In this document: piece by piece, positions 34,781 to 45,869 of the stretch
Numbering within the stretch: the first letter of the stretch is position 1
Layout: each line of letters begins with the position of its first letter
Assembly: GCA_020536535.1 (NCBI GenBank)
Contig: JAHLWZ010000877.1
Span: 1 to 63,105 of the forward strand
Source: Pelomyxa schiedti
Taxonomy: Eukaryota; Evosea; Pelobiontida; Pelomyxidae
Direction: 5' to 3'
DNA length: 63,105 bases
Notes under the pieces: generated by a model
The model's input: the letters and a program-made list of their open reading frames with translations, nothing else
What the model was told of the DNA's origin: nothing
The model's database searches: none
Position numbers and translations under genes: made by a program

Positions 34781-35826
34781 CTAGCAACAGCCGTCTTTGG
34801 TTGGTTTTTCCTTTTCAGTGTGTGCATCATCATGTCCCTTGGGATCACCACTTTCTTTTCCAATCTCAATGGTTGTGCCAACCTCGTGTGATCTTTCTTC
34901 GGTATCGGCACCTTGGCTTTTAACATATTCTGTAGTTATGTTAAGTTGGGGAAGTAGTGCATATTGTTTCAGTTACCTCTCAACAGTGTTTGGAAGGCCA
35001 CATGGACATTCTGGTCACTAAGGGCTAAAAATAATTACAAAAGTTGTAGTTGCAGATTGCAAAAGGTACCAGAAGTCTCCATAAATGAAAATTTGTTGGA
35101 GTTGGCAAATTCTTGCCCCTCTTCTGTAGTCACCTCACGTAAATCATGTAAATCGAGTTTATTGCCCACTAACATAATAACCAAATTTTTTTCTCCATGC
35201 TCTCTAGAGAAAACATGCATTAAAATCACAGAACAGACTTCATTGCATACCTTAATTCATGGAGCCACTTGGATATGTCCAGAAAAGATTGTTTCTTGGT
35301 GATGTCATAGACTAGTAAAAGGTTAAGTTGGATTGTGTTAGGTTTATTTATTTCATAATGGCGAGAAGGTCAAAACCTAACATAGCCCCAGCAGCACCTC
35401 GATAGTATGCTGATGTTATAGCCCTGTACCTTTCTTGACCAGCTAGAATATGTGTTTGAGAACATTATAAGAAGATAGAGAATGGAGTGTATGAAGAAAT
35501 TGTATTGTGGTGATACGTGCCAGTGTCCCAAATCTGCACTTTGACACTTTTCCCCTCAACCTGCTCAGTGCGGGTTGCGAACTCAACACCAACAGTAGGT
35601 TCTGTTCGAAGGTAGAATTCATTCCTGTGTTTGTTATTAAAGCAGAGTCAATTACGGCACAGAATACAACATACCTCACGAATCGCGTTAGTAGCCCACT
35701 TTTGCCAACGCCGCTGTTACCAAGAACCACAACTTTTTTTTTTTTACACAAAAAGGTCAGTCAGAAATGTATGTAGAGAGGCACTCGATATGTACTTTTG
35801 ACAACAAAGTCCACGTCGTCACTCAT
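34781..35826 (-). CDS. Rab11-type GTPase, divergent copy
   Basis: ATG at 35826 opens [11 protein letters not shown] short intron then leads to [20 protein letters not shown] (P-loop). Further exons read [23 protein letters not shown], then across a GC-AG intron (35443-35520) [20 protein letters not shown] (switch II, Rab11 signature). [20 protein letters not shown] and [20 protein letters not shown] follow. The tail is long and charged and ends PTKDGCC, so a dual prenylation motif is present. The P-loop is GNSGVGKS where Rab11 usually has GDSGVGKS. Rab11 proteins direct recycling-endosome and contractile-vacuole traffic in protists (family knowledge). The second Rab11 lies 430 bp upstream in the same orientation. 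Confidence 0.88.
35443..35520 (-). other. GC-AG intron in the divergent Rab11-type gene
   Basis: Read on the minus strand the exon ends ...ATTTGGGACACTG and the intron begins GCACGTATCACC, ending ...CATATTCTAG before CTGGTCAAGAAAGG. Splicing restores [19 protein letters not shown]. The conserved protein makes the non-canonical GC donor secure. Confidence 0.8.
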
Positions 35827-36255
35827 TTATTTTTTTTTATTGTGTTTGTTTTGTTTGTTGCTGGGACGCTCGGGTTGCTGGTTGGGAAATAAATTAATTT
35901 TACTGCAACAACAACTTTCCGAGAACTCAAAGAGAGCACGCTTAAACGAATGTAACGTGAGTGGGTTTCGCCCTCAATTGTGCCCCAAGCTGCCCTATAT
36001 CCAATACCATAAGGAGAGTTCTAAGAGAGCGCAGCGTTTCTCTTGGTGGAGTGAACCTTGATCAGGGAGTTATCAAGATTGATTGATGAAAGTCTCAACG
36101 CAAGTTGAGAAATGGAAAAAAGACAAGCGAAAAAGAAAAAAAATGATGTTGTTTGTTATGGACAAAAATGTGATACGCGGTGGGCAGATACAACCGATTG
36201 TGGATCCATGCCTGCCGCGTAGCACACCGCAGTGGAACCCGAGCAATGGGCCTGT
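35827..36255. promoter_or_regulatory. Spacer between tandem Rab11-type genes
   Basis: About 430 bp between the stop of the upstream Rab11 and the start of the divergent copy. No coding segment is recognised. It should contain the terminator of the first gene and the promoter of the second. Confidence 0.35.
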
Positions 36256-37243
<988 letters not shown>

Positions 37244-37537
37244 TTACGTCGGTTTTGTGTCGTTGTGATGACGCTGTCGCGGGTCTGTGGTTATGGTTTT
37301 TCTTTTTAATTTTGTTTTTTCGGATCTGGGCTTCTAAGACTTCTGGATGGTGTTTTTTCCTTTTGGAACTTTTTTGTTTTCCCGCACTTTCCGGGTAGGT
37401 ACTGCTCTCAACCCCCAGTTGCAAATTTGATCAGTCCGTATCGACACAAAATCGCCCACCACGCTCTTCAACGCAAGAGTGAACAGGAAACTTATTGATG
37501 CAGGAAGGTGGAATGGGTGACTCATAACAGTGTGTGG

Positions 37538-38721
37538 TTACAGGCAGAGGTTGAGCAGTGGCCTCAAACTGCGCAACTCCTGTGTGAGGTTTTTGGCAGT
37601 GTGAGCGGCTGGAGTTTGTTGTAGGTTTAACTCCCGCAATTTGGTGAGCCAGGCTCCCCTATTGCTTTGCCGTGAGGATGAGTCTCCGCACATGAACACA
37701 AGGAGCTCGATGAGGTGGTCGGTTATATTCCCGCAGTGTGAAAGGTTAAGCCGTCTCAAAAGGGGAAGGGAGTGCAGTAGCGCGAGGGCCGTATTGTCAC
37801 AGACCCAGTCACAATGTCTTAGGAAGAGCACTTCAATGTGGCAGTGTGGAATGATAACATCCTGCAAAAAGTGAGGAGAGTTAAATCACAATGATACACT
37901 AGATTCAGTATACTTTGGCAAACCTGAAAAGCCATCGAAGAGACACCAGAAGTAAATGATAAATCAAGGTTAGTAAGGCCATTACAAGTGTAAAAGAGTT
38001 CCTGTTTTGCTTGTTTGCGTATTATTGGTGTATCTTACCGTTACCTGCACGAAGGTATCAGTCAAGTGAACCCAAGCCAAGCTGAGCTTATTTAGGCACC
38101 GTAACGAAGTGACAATATCATCTGTAAGAAGCATATCAGGCGCACGGAAATCAAGCTGCATTGAAGATACGTAAATTAAAACAAGAAAAAAAGAAGGGTG
38201 ATTAAAACCCTTCGTAATTTTGGGCAATTCTTTAGTGACTGAAAAATTCTGGCTTTCCTTATCAACAAAAGTATATTAGGAGTCTGGCATACCAGTTACA
38301 TTTTGACACCTACTGATACAAAGCGACGTTAGTGAGCTTCTCGAGTTCTCCAATATCTTTTGAATAACAATATCACTAAGCAAACTACAATACAGTTAAC
38401 TAACTCTGTAGAAAGTGAGCGTTATTACTGTTGCTTTTCAAAAGATATGGAAGAGAATCTGCAAGTCTCTGAAATGTGGTTGAGAAACGGTCCTGTTGGA
38501 GTGAGTTTTTGCAACAAAAAGTGACCAATTACCTGTTACGTAACATTCCTCCGTCTCACCAAAAGAAAAATCCTGAGGCCATTTCTCATCGAAAAAGACT
38601 CTTGCACTGAAGGCGCTAAGCAATACAAGGCGATGTCCAACATCTCTTACACATCGGAAATGTCGCGAGAAGGCACTTTCTTAATCTGAGAAAGAACCTT
38701 GTGCCTACAATCAAGAGGCAT
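37538..38721 (-). CDS. F-box / leucine-rich-repeat protein (FBXL type) with a probable 1-bp frameshift
   Basis: ATG at 38721 gives MPLDCRHKVLSQIKKVPSRD, the first half of an F-box. The second half, FRCVRDVGHRLVLLSAF, is in another frame. The two join perfectly if the AAA run at 38658-38660 (TTT on this strand) had one more base, giving SRDIFRCVRDV. Later exons hold LRRs: SDIVIQKILENSRSSLTSLC, TDDIVTSLRCLNKLSLAWVH, IEVLFLRHCDWVCDNTALAL, LPLLRRLNLSHCGNITDHLI and LTKLRELNLQQTPA. FBXL proteins are substrate receptors of SCF ubiquitin ligases (family knowledge). With every later exon intact, a sequencing error in the short homopolymer is at least as likely as real inactivation. Confidence 0.7.
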
Positions 38722-39102
38722 GCACTCTTGTATTCTCCGCGTCAACGCGATAAACTTCCTTTTATCCGCGCACCTCAATTTTCAGTCAGATCTCCCCGTA
38801 CGTTCGTAAAAACCTCACTTGTCGTCTCTCCATTGCGAGCACAGAAGCCGTAAAAGCGCACGACAACACAGTGTCACCAGAGACACCATCATTACTTTCT
38901 TCCAATACTATGCATGTGCGATTTACAAAATGTTTGTTAGGCTCTTCTGTCACATTACTTTGCCTGCTCGCTTGTCAATGTGTCTTTCGGATCTGGCGTT
39001 TCGTCCGTTGAGCTCACCTTTTTATTTTTTTAAAAAAAAGGAAAAAGGCGCGATGGGGGTGTTGTGTGCGGTGTGTGTCAAATGGTCATTTTGCAATAAA
39101 GA
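38722..39102. promoter_or_regulatory. Divergent 5' region between F-box and bZIP genes
   Basis: About 380 bp between divergent starts. A T/A run with TTTTTAAAAAAAAGG lies near 39,030. The 115-codon frame at 38819-39166 crosses the bZIP start in another frame and has no domain. Confidence 0.3.
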
Positions 39103-39798
39103 ATGTTGGCAGAAGAGCTTACTTGTGATGGTGCGGAGGTGTACCCACAGACCGTTGATAATGTAGCTGTTTGGGATCTCGGTGCCGGCAATGTGAGCAA
39201 TGCGTTGGAAACAACTACCATAGTGTCGATTCCTCGGTTTCCTTCCAACAAGAGGTGCTCTTTTCTGTTCTCAGTGGATGGCCAATAATCCGTGTTGCAG
39301 AGCAAAATGCCAGCTTACGCTGAGAGACATTTCCGTTGCTAACAGTGACAAGAGTGACGGTTCCCCGTCGTCACAACAATATGAGACTCCAGATATGGGT
39401 ATGCCATTTCCTCCCTATACCTTATTACCTACCACCCGCAGATACAACTGCTAAAAACAAAGAGAAGGAGCACCAAGAAAGGTATTATTTCACCAGAATT
39501 TGATACCATAACTAACGAAGTTTCCAGGATATTGCGAAACAGAGTAAATGCCCGACAGCTGAGAATCAGGCAGAAAGAATACCTCATTGTGCGTCTTAGA
39601 AACCAAAACTACACTCACTTAAACATTACATAGGACTTGGAGAAGAGAGTATCCGACCTTACAGCAGTGAACACTGAGCTCAATGCAACAGTCTCCTTGC
39701 TTTCCAATGAAAATGCCCTCATGAAAGAACAAATCAACCGCATACGTGCATATATTGCCACCAGAGCCAATGGTCTTGAGCCTTCACAACAGACCTAA
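39103..39798 (+). CDS. bZIP transcription factor
   Basis: ATG at 39103 opens MLAEELTCDGAEVYPQTVDN. A GT-AG intron from about 39195 joins DLGAGN to WMANNPCCRAKCQLTLRDIS. Further exons give SDGSPSSQQYETPDMDTTAK and then the basic region RILRNRVNARQLRIRQKEYL, with the bZIP N-x2-AR-x-x-R-x-R signature. The zipper has hydrophobic residues every seventh position (LEKRVSD, LTAVNTE, LNATVSL, LSNENAL, MKEQINR, I). It ends GLEPSQQT. The protein is about 190 residues, so it is a compact factor that should bind DNA as a dimer in the nucleus. Its 3' end converges with the phosphodiesterase gene. Confidence 0.85.
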
Positions 39799-39908
39799 CC
39801 CTCTTGTTGCATCCTCCTTTTCCTGTGATATAAACAGTAGAAATATGTCTTTTTTCAAAATATGAGGGTTTTTTAACTTGCTAATTTGAGTACGATAACT
39901 GTTAGTGG

Positions 39909-41659
39909 TTACAAATCCAAACAGTTTTCCAGTGCACTTGTGTGTAGTAATGTAACCGTGCACATGTGGTTTCTTTTGCAAGCTTCATCGCAATCACTGA
40001 GGTCAGCCATGCCTCTGTTGTGCCACAAGTAGTGCTGGAATACAGTTTCATTGTTGTGCATAGTGTCAATTAATAGTGCAAGGGAATCCCCAGATAGGTT
40101 CGGCAGATTGTACTCAGTGGTGAATGTGTATTCGTATTTCCATTCCAGTAGTTCCCTCTGGTTGGCATCCAGGAGATCAAGATAGTACTGTGTGTAGTCT
40201 GGTTTAAACGTAACGCATAGGGAAAAAAGACAAAACCGGACCTGTGAGTGTGTAGGGACTATCCCTAAGGTAGAAGTATTCCCTTATTTGTGGATTGATA
40301 TGTGATACTGTTGCCACTGATCCTGTTATGAGTACTGGTACATTGTTGCCATTAGTTTGCCACATGACACGGAAACTGTCAGTATGGAGGTGCTGAAATA
40401 AAAAAAAATGAGAAAAAGAAGTAGAAATTTTTATTCTTTACCCCATAGAGGTGGGCAACAATGATATCTGAATAAGCTGAGAAGATTTCTATGTACTTAT
40501 CATTAAATTCTTCGAGCATAGAAAAGCTCCAATCTCTCTCAGAATAACCAGCTGTAAGTAGACAGTTACTATATGTCATAGATAGTTTGCAGTTACGTGG
40601 TACGTGGGCAATTATAAAAACTCTTTCTAACTGCTTTTTAGCTGCTTCTAGGGTAGATTGAAGCCACATAAATTGGTCAGCTGGATCGGGTATTCCAATA
40701 CAAGAAGCTTGTTACTCTGTTAGAATTCATTTGAAAAACCCAGGCATGAGAGATGGGCTTTACGGTTCCAGGAGCAGTAGAACAGCGTATTCAAGAAAAT
40801 AAAACGCAAATCCTGGTGCATGAGGTACTAAATGAAAACGAATTAGAATCAAAACAAAACGAACGAGATTCACACAGTATAATAGCCACCCTTGGAAAGC
40901 GTTTCTAATTGGTCAGGGCCAAGCCATTGGGACCACAGATTTACTGCCTCGACATCAAATCAGTACATCCCACTATGACAATAGATGAACATACAGCTTC
41001 AAACAACCAAGTACTGTTCGGTGACACCACATCCTCAGGATAACTGTCATCTTTAGAATTGGGCCTTAGTAAAAGTCGTGCTGAAATTTTGGAAATATAC
41101 GATTGCCAAGCAACGGGAATACTTGTGTATCAGGAAATAATTGCTTTATCATGTCTGTTGCATTTTTCAGGTACTGAATAATAATATCCTCAGACATCTC
41201 AGACCAGTAGTGTGGTACAATATCTCCTTTGTTTAAAAGCATTAACGGCAAACCAACCCAATAAATTGTTTTGCCCACCAGACCAGATAATGAAGTCAGG
41301 TTCCTCATCCAAAGACTTGGCAAACTCCCATGCACTTTTATAGGTCACATACGGCACATCACATGCATAGTCACCAAAACGCCCTTGCAAGTTTTTCAAT
41401 TCGGTAAATATACACAGTAACAATCTTTGGCAGCAAGTTATGATGACAAACCGGCAGAGCCAACAGAAGACGCGTTCACACAGTGATAAAGATCCACGTC
41501 CGAACCAGGCGCGTAGTAGGGACTGAAATGCACGTCCGCGAGATGGAGAAACCGCCCCCCAGAACCAATCTCCCTCGTACCACCATACAATACGCTCAAA
41601 AGCAACACTACCGCCACAACCACCCAACAACGACACGCCACAGATCTGGACCCTGCCAT
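39909..41659 (-). CDS. Acid-sphingomyelinase-like secreted phosphodiesterase (SMPDL3 type)
   Basis: ATG at 41659 starts MAGSRSVACR, then a hydrophobic signal peptide or anchor (CWVVVAVVLLLSVLYGG). Metal-binding blocks of the calcineurin-like phosphoesterase family follow: FLHLADVHFSPYY (D-x-H), DFIIWSG joined by an intron to GDIVPHYW (GD...H), and PLLGN joined by an intron to HDSYPED (GNHD). Later exons give LERVFIIAHVPRNC and DIIVAHLYGHLHTDSFRVMW (GHxH), then the C-terminal domain YDLLDANQRELLEWKYEYT and CDEACKRNHMCTVTLL with paired cysteines. All active-site blocks are present. The enzyme probably acts outside the cell or in lysosomes on phosphodiesters or nucleotides (family knowledge). 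An ATG upstream of 41659 in frame was not found. Confidence 0.87.
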
Positions 41660-41949
41660 CACCCCCGGCAAATTAATTTAACTATGTGGATCTTTCTCCT
41701 GTAGAAACGAGCAAATCGTGTGTGAAATGGATCCAATTCGGGAATTGACTATCGGTGGGGCGGTTCAAGTCGTAACGAAAAAGGTTGTAAGGTTCTATCC
41801 ATTTATTTTACGATACACTGAGAGTTTGGGGTTAGAGTAGTGAGTGGAGCGAGATAAGTATTGTGTGGTGAAGTAACATCTGGAATATAGTTTGGAAACT
41901 AGGTATAGGGCAAATAATATGGTTGGATTGTGTGAGAACGGAATACTGC

Positions 41950-43584
41950 TTAGGGCTGTTCACAGAAACTTTTCAGATTTGCCTGTGCAATGCTGTGACC
42001 TTGTGCCGCAGAGAGTCTCCACAACCTAACAGCCTCCCTGATGTCTTTGGTCACTCCTTCTCCTTTTTTGTAACAGAGTGCGAGGTTGCATTGTGCCCAG
42101 GCATTTCCTTTCTCCATGGCAAGTGAGTACAACCTGATGGCTTCTTGCAAGTTGGCCATAATTCCTTCCCCTCTTTGGTAGCACAAAGCAAGGTTGTTTA
42201 GTGCTTGGTCATTTCCTTGTGCTGCGGCAAGCTTATAGAAATGAACCCCGCGGACTTCGTCTTTGTTTGTACCTACACCATTTCTGTAGCACCAACCCAG
42301 GTCGCACTGTGCTACTGCGTATCCTTTTTCTGCAGATGCGTGATATAGCCGGATTGCTTCCATTTCATCTTTATCCACGCCCTCTCCCATTTGGTAACAC
42401 ATTCCAAGGTTTCTCAGCGCCACAGAGTTGCCTTGGTCAGCAGAAAGTCGATAGAGTCTGACTGCTTCCCGTTCATTTTTTGGCACCCCGTCACCATACT
42501 GGTGGCACAGTGCCAACTTTCTCTGTGCCACTGAATCACCTTGCAATGAGGACAGGGTGTAGAGTCTAATGACTTCAGACATATCTCTCTTCAAGCCCCC
42601 AAGCTCTGAGGCGTAGCACCATGCCAGGTCCCGCTGTGCCATACACACACCTTGTTCAGTTGCCATCCGATAGTACATGATAGCCTCTGTCAGGTTCCTC
42701 TCCAACAATTCTCCGCTCTCATAGCAGCACCCCAGGTTCCACTGCGCAATGCCGTTTCCCTGTGCAGCACTCATCTTCAGCAGGCGAACAGCCTCACGGG
42801 AGTTGGAGTACCCCATGACTCCGCTCTGATGTGCCAGAGCCAGGTTCCTCTGAGCCAGTGCATTCCCACCCTCGGCAGCCGCAGAGTAAAGCGAAAGTGC
42901 CTTGTCCACGTCCTTTGTGACACCATCACCCTTCTCATAACACAGCCCAAGGCTATTCAAGGCCATCACATTTCCCATATCTGCAGATATCGAATAATGA
43001 CGTGCTGCAACTGCGCAATTGGTTGGGCAGCACACGGCCCTGTTATGCATAAACCCCACGAAAAAGTGTGCCAGCGCACTTACTTCGGGCACAGAGCACG
43101 CGGCGTGGATGGAATCCCACAGAAATCTCTGCGAGAACCCGGGGCACCTGCGGATCTTGTCCAAAAAGTCGGTCAGGGGGTACGCCGGGTGCGGCTGCTG
43201 CGACGCGAACAGCGCCGGCTTCACGGAAAACGCGAAGCGCAGCATGAACAGGGCGAAGGCCCAACGCTGGACCCCGAGGATGCCGACGGCGGCAAACGAT
43301 GGCGCCGGCGCCGACGTGCAACTGACGGGCCCCGGATTGGTGCCCCGATTGGGCACATCAGCAGTTTCGTCTGGGGCGCCGCCGACGAGAATCTGCTCTG
43401 GGACCACGAACTTGGTGGGGGCGTCGGTGCCGCCCAGCATCTCGACGCACAAGGAGTAGGTGCCATCAAAATCGCCGCCGTCGAATAGAACCAGGGCACG
43501 GAACACAGCCGGGTCGAGGGACGGCTGTGGCCCTTCGTTTGCCGAGCAACAAGCCTTCTTGCTGCGCTCGTTGTCTCCCATCAT
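41950..43584 (-). CDS. Sel1-like repeat protein
   Basis: A single-exon frame runs from ATG 43584 (MMGDNERSKKACCSANEGPQ). The N-terminal 200 residues are Ala/Pro-rich with a helical part (LTDFLDKIRRCPGFSQRFLW). From about residue 215 there are about ten 36-residue Sel1-like repeats (for example SALNSLGLCYEKGDGVTKDV in degenerate form, AVALRNLGMCYQMGEGVDKD, AQCNLALCYKKGEGVTKDIR). They end at FCEQP. Sel1 repeats form a helical solenoid used as an adaptor for other proteins. No enzyme domain is attached. It is the longest intronless gene in this part of the window, unlike its intron-rich neighbours. Confidence 0.88.
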   Translation of the reverse strand: MMGDNERSKKACCSANEGPQPSLDPAVFRALVLFDGGDFDGTYSLCVEMLGGTDAPTKFVVPEQILVGGAPDETADVPNRGTNPGPVSCTSAPAPSFAAVGILGVQRWAFALFMLRFAFSVKPALFASQQPHPAYPLTDFLDKIRRCPGFSQRFLWDSIHAACSVPEVSALAHFFVGFMHNRAVCCPTNCAVAARHYSISADMGNVMALNSLGLCYEKGDGVTKDVDKALSLYSAAAEGGNALAQRNLALAHQSGVMGYSNSREAVRLLKMSAAQGNGIAQWNLGCCYESGELLERNLTEAIMYYRMATEQGVCMAQRDLAWCYASELGGLKRDMSEVIRLYTLSSLQGDSVAQRKLALCHQYGDGVPKNEREAVRLYRLSADQGNSVALRNLGMCYQMGEGVDKDEMEAIRLYHASAEKGYAVAQCDLGWCYRNGVGTNKDEVRGVHFYKLAAAQGNDQALNNLALCYQRGEGIMANLQEAIRLYSLAMEKGNAWAQCNLALCYKKGEGVTKDIREAVRLWRLSAAQGHSIAQANLKSFCEQP

Positions 43585-43889
43585 CCACGCCACGGAACAA
43601 GAGAAAGATTGCAAAAAAAAAGGAAGTCCACTGCCAAACTGACGATCATCAGTTCCTCTACCCAAAAGAAGAAGCGATCAATCGTCGAACGACGAAAGGC
43701 GCCGTGCGTGGCATAATTGTGCCACCAATTTACTAGAAGCACAGTCGCAGCTACTATGTAATAGATAGGGTGCAAGCCACACAGTAACGACGTGGGCCAC
43801 TCGGAGCAAAAAAAAAGATCATCGGAGTGGCAGATCTGGGCTCGATAACGTTGTACTACAACAGCCTGGACACCCAGTTAGGCCTTTAG
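43585..43889. promoter_or_regulatory. 5' region of the Sel1-repeat gene
   Basis: About 300 bp upstream of the Sel1 start. Nothing coding is recognised beyond a weak frame. Confidence 0.3.
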
Positions 43890-44306
43890 GTTCCGACGCG
43901 AAGGCGACATAAACATACTGCATACCAGCGTCTCCAACAGTCACCCTCCAAGCTGTCAGACAAAATAAACATAATACTGGATCCAAGAACGTTAAGGAAA
44001 GTCTACTGGCGCAGTACAATCGCCAAGAACAAATGGAATCCAACATCGAGAACCGGGTCCCACGGTGTGGCACAAGTGGAGACAGCCAGATTTCCACCAC
44101 GAATCTTGACAGAGGCCAAAGGAGAATTTTGTGCTTGTGTGGTGAAGATGGGTCCTCAGTGTGACAAGCTTTTTGCCGGCTCCAATGACATGATTCCCGG
44201 CTGTATGTGGCATAATCTCCGCTGCATCGAATCCCCACAAACAGTGAGTAAAAAGGGATCGTGTTACATGGGCTATGAGCACTCAGTCATCTATCTACTC
44301 GTTTGA
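43890..44306 (+). CDS. Uncharacterised Cys-containing protein fragment
   Basis: A plus-strand frame reads HKHTAYQRLQQSPSKLSDKI, NIILDPRTLRKVYWRSTIAK, RFPPRILTEAKGEFCACVVK, CDKLFAGSNDMIPGCMWHNL and RC. The composition is more protein-like than the opposite strand. The cysteines with WHNLRC recall a small zinc-binding fold, though no family is identified. It begins after a possible acceptor TTTAG at about 43889 and probably continues beyond a GTGAGT donor at 44243. Strand and exon structure are uncertain. Confidence 0.3.
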   Translation, partial: VPTRRRHKHTAYQRLQQSPSKLSDKINIILDPRTLRKVYWRSTIAKNKWNPTSRTGSHGVAQVETARFPPRILTEAKGEFCACVVKMGPQCDKLFAGSNDMIPGCMWHNLRCIESPQTVSKKGSCYMGYEHSVIYLLV

Positions 44307-44931
44307 GAAATCCGGCACCAGTGCAGGGATGCCTTTTCAGCAACCAGAGTGGCAGGTCGTTTTTTTTTTGCTTCTTGAACCATTGCCGCTGCAAGTTATC
44401 ACACATGAATAATAATAAGTCAGTACCTGGACTTTTGTGGTTACCCCGCATACTTCGCCAACAAAGCCTCTGGCAGTGCCTCTTTTTTCACGACAGTACG
44501 TTCCAACCAAGTTATTTCCAACATTCACTTAAGTAAGTGCCACCTACAGCTTTATAACATTTCCAAGGATATTCTCCATAGTAAATGCTCCTGCAGTTCT
44601 GCGTTGTGAAGCGGAACTCCAGGATACCGTACGCGGAAGTCCCGCTTAAAAAATGGTGTTGGTACTTCCCACTCTTTTTCCTCCAAAGAGGGTACCACAA
44701 GCTCCAATAACAACACGAAAAGCGGAAAAAATTTGGCTTTTCCCAGGGAAATTTTTACGAAGTTTCCGCAAAGAGGGCAGTCAAAAAAAGAACAAAGAAA
44801 ACAAAACAAACAACTTGTATCACTGCAATGCCGCACCATCGCCGGTCGTCGTGTAGTCATCCCGGGTTGGTGTACTTCGTTTGTTATCACCGCGTAGAGT
44901 TCCCACAGCCCGCGTTTGGGCGTAGATTATT
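44307..44931. other. Unresolved stretch, possible minus-strand exons
   Basis: On the minus strand, 44512-44700 reads GTSAYGILEFRFTTQNCRSI, YYGEYPWKCYKAVGGTYLSE, which looks protein-like. On the plus strand another frame does too. Neither extends into a gene model that keeps frame across good splice sites. I leave it unassigned. Confidence 0.25.
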
Positions 44932-45072
44932 GTGTCTTGTGGAAGATTGGGCTCGTGGGGAGCCCAGCGCTTAAAGGGGTTGCTTCTGACCCCTGAATCG
45001 TACAGTTGCTCCTCACACCCACACCACGCACATCAGGCATCATCAGCAGCCTCATTGGCATCATCAACTCCC

Positions 45073-45150
45073 AATTCAGACTTCAGGTTCAGTTCAGTTT
45101 CAGTTCACCAGTTCAGTTTCAGTAGTTCAGGTTCAGTTCAGTCTCAGTCT
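45073..45150. repeat. TTCAG-rich simple repeat
   Basis: The words TTCAG, GTTCAG and TTTCAG recur at least a dozen times in about 80 bp. The array is imperfect. Confidence 0.7.
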
Positions 45151-45228
45151 GCAAGGGCAAGCAAGATTTCTTTCAAAAGTAAGTACACTTGTACTCATGA
45201 AATTCAAGCATACCCATTTTTATTCTAG

Positions 45229-45711
45229 GTGTTTTGTGGAAATTTCCGCATCCACTCTATTCTATTCTATGCTATGCTGTACAGACAAAGAGTAAGCGGA
45301 TATTATAAATTTATAGGAGTTTTGTTTATGTTTGTGCATAAAGCTAGTGGGGAAACAAGGCGTTTTGGAGGGCAAACACACAATGGGAAGAGCCAGGTGA
45401 CAGGATTGCGGGATGTTGTTAAGATACAGAGATTGTCGCCCGACAGCACTGACCCAGAAATTGTCCCCAGCCCCTACGTAGCAAAGCGCACGTTGTCGGC
45501 CTCGCCACACCGAGGCTCTCGTATGGCTCCCAACAACAATCCTCATGGGCGATGGCGGTGTTCCCATCATTTATTGCGGAGGCTACGATGTTTGTTGCGT
45601 TATATACGACACTTCATGTATCTCGGGAAAAACGGTTGGTGTTTAAAAAAGAAAAAAAAAGAAAATTGTTCCGACTTTTTCAGTGAGTGGTCAAAGAGAG
45701 GAGCAAAATAG
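45229..45711 (+). CDS. Unidentified open frame, possibly a small Kelch-like gene
   Basis: One frame stays open for 160 codons (including KSQVTGLRDVVKIQRLSPDS and PSPYVAKRTLSASPHRGSRM). A second plus frame at about 45540-45640 reads GDGGVPIIYCGGYDVCCVIY, which recalls a Kelch blade, and a further piece reads SSIDQHLYIVGEQNP. No consistent gene can be built; the call is speculative. It lies 3' of the transporter gene on the opposite strand. Confidence 0.25.
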   Translation: MFCGNFRIHSILFYAMLYRQRVSGYYKFIGVLFMFVHKASGETRRFGGQTHNGKSQVTGLRDVVKIQRLSPDSTDPEIVPSPYVAKRTLSASPHRGSRMAPNNNPHGRWRCSHHLLRRLRCLLRYIRHFMYLGKNGWCLKKKKKENCSDFFSEWSKRGAK

Positions 45712-45869
45712 CATTGCTATGAAAACACAAGAACATCCCCCTTGTTATTCTTCTATTGACCAGCACCTTTACATTGTTGGTGAACAGAACCCAACGGAAT
45801 CTTGCCATAGGGTGATTTGAACTCGGCTGATGAGGTACCTTGCCATTGTTCAATTGTGCTTTTCTTTTA

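Noticed and set aside
42652..43488. 278-codon plus-strand frame
   Set aside because: It lies opposite the Sel1-repeat gene, whose repeat signature is unmistakable.
43819..44238. 139-codon minus-strand frame
   Set aside because: It is Ser/Leu/Cys/Arg-rich without motifs; the plus strand gives a more protein-like translation, so I did not list it as a gene.
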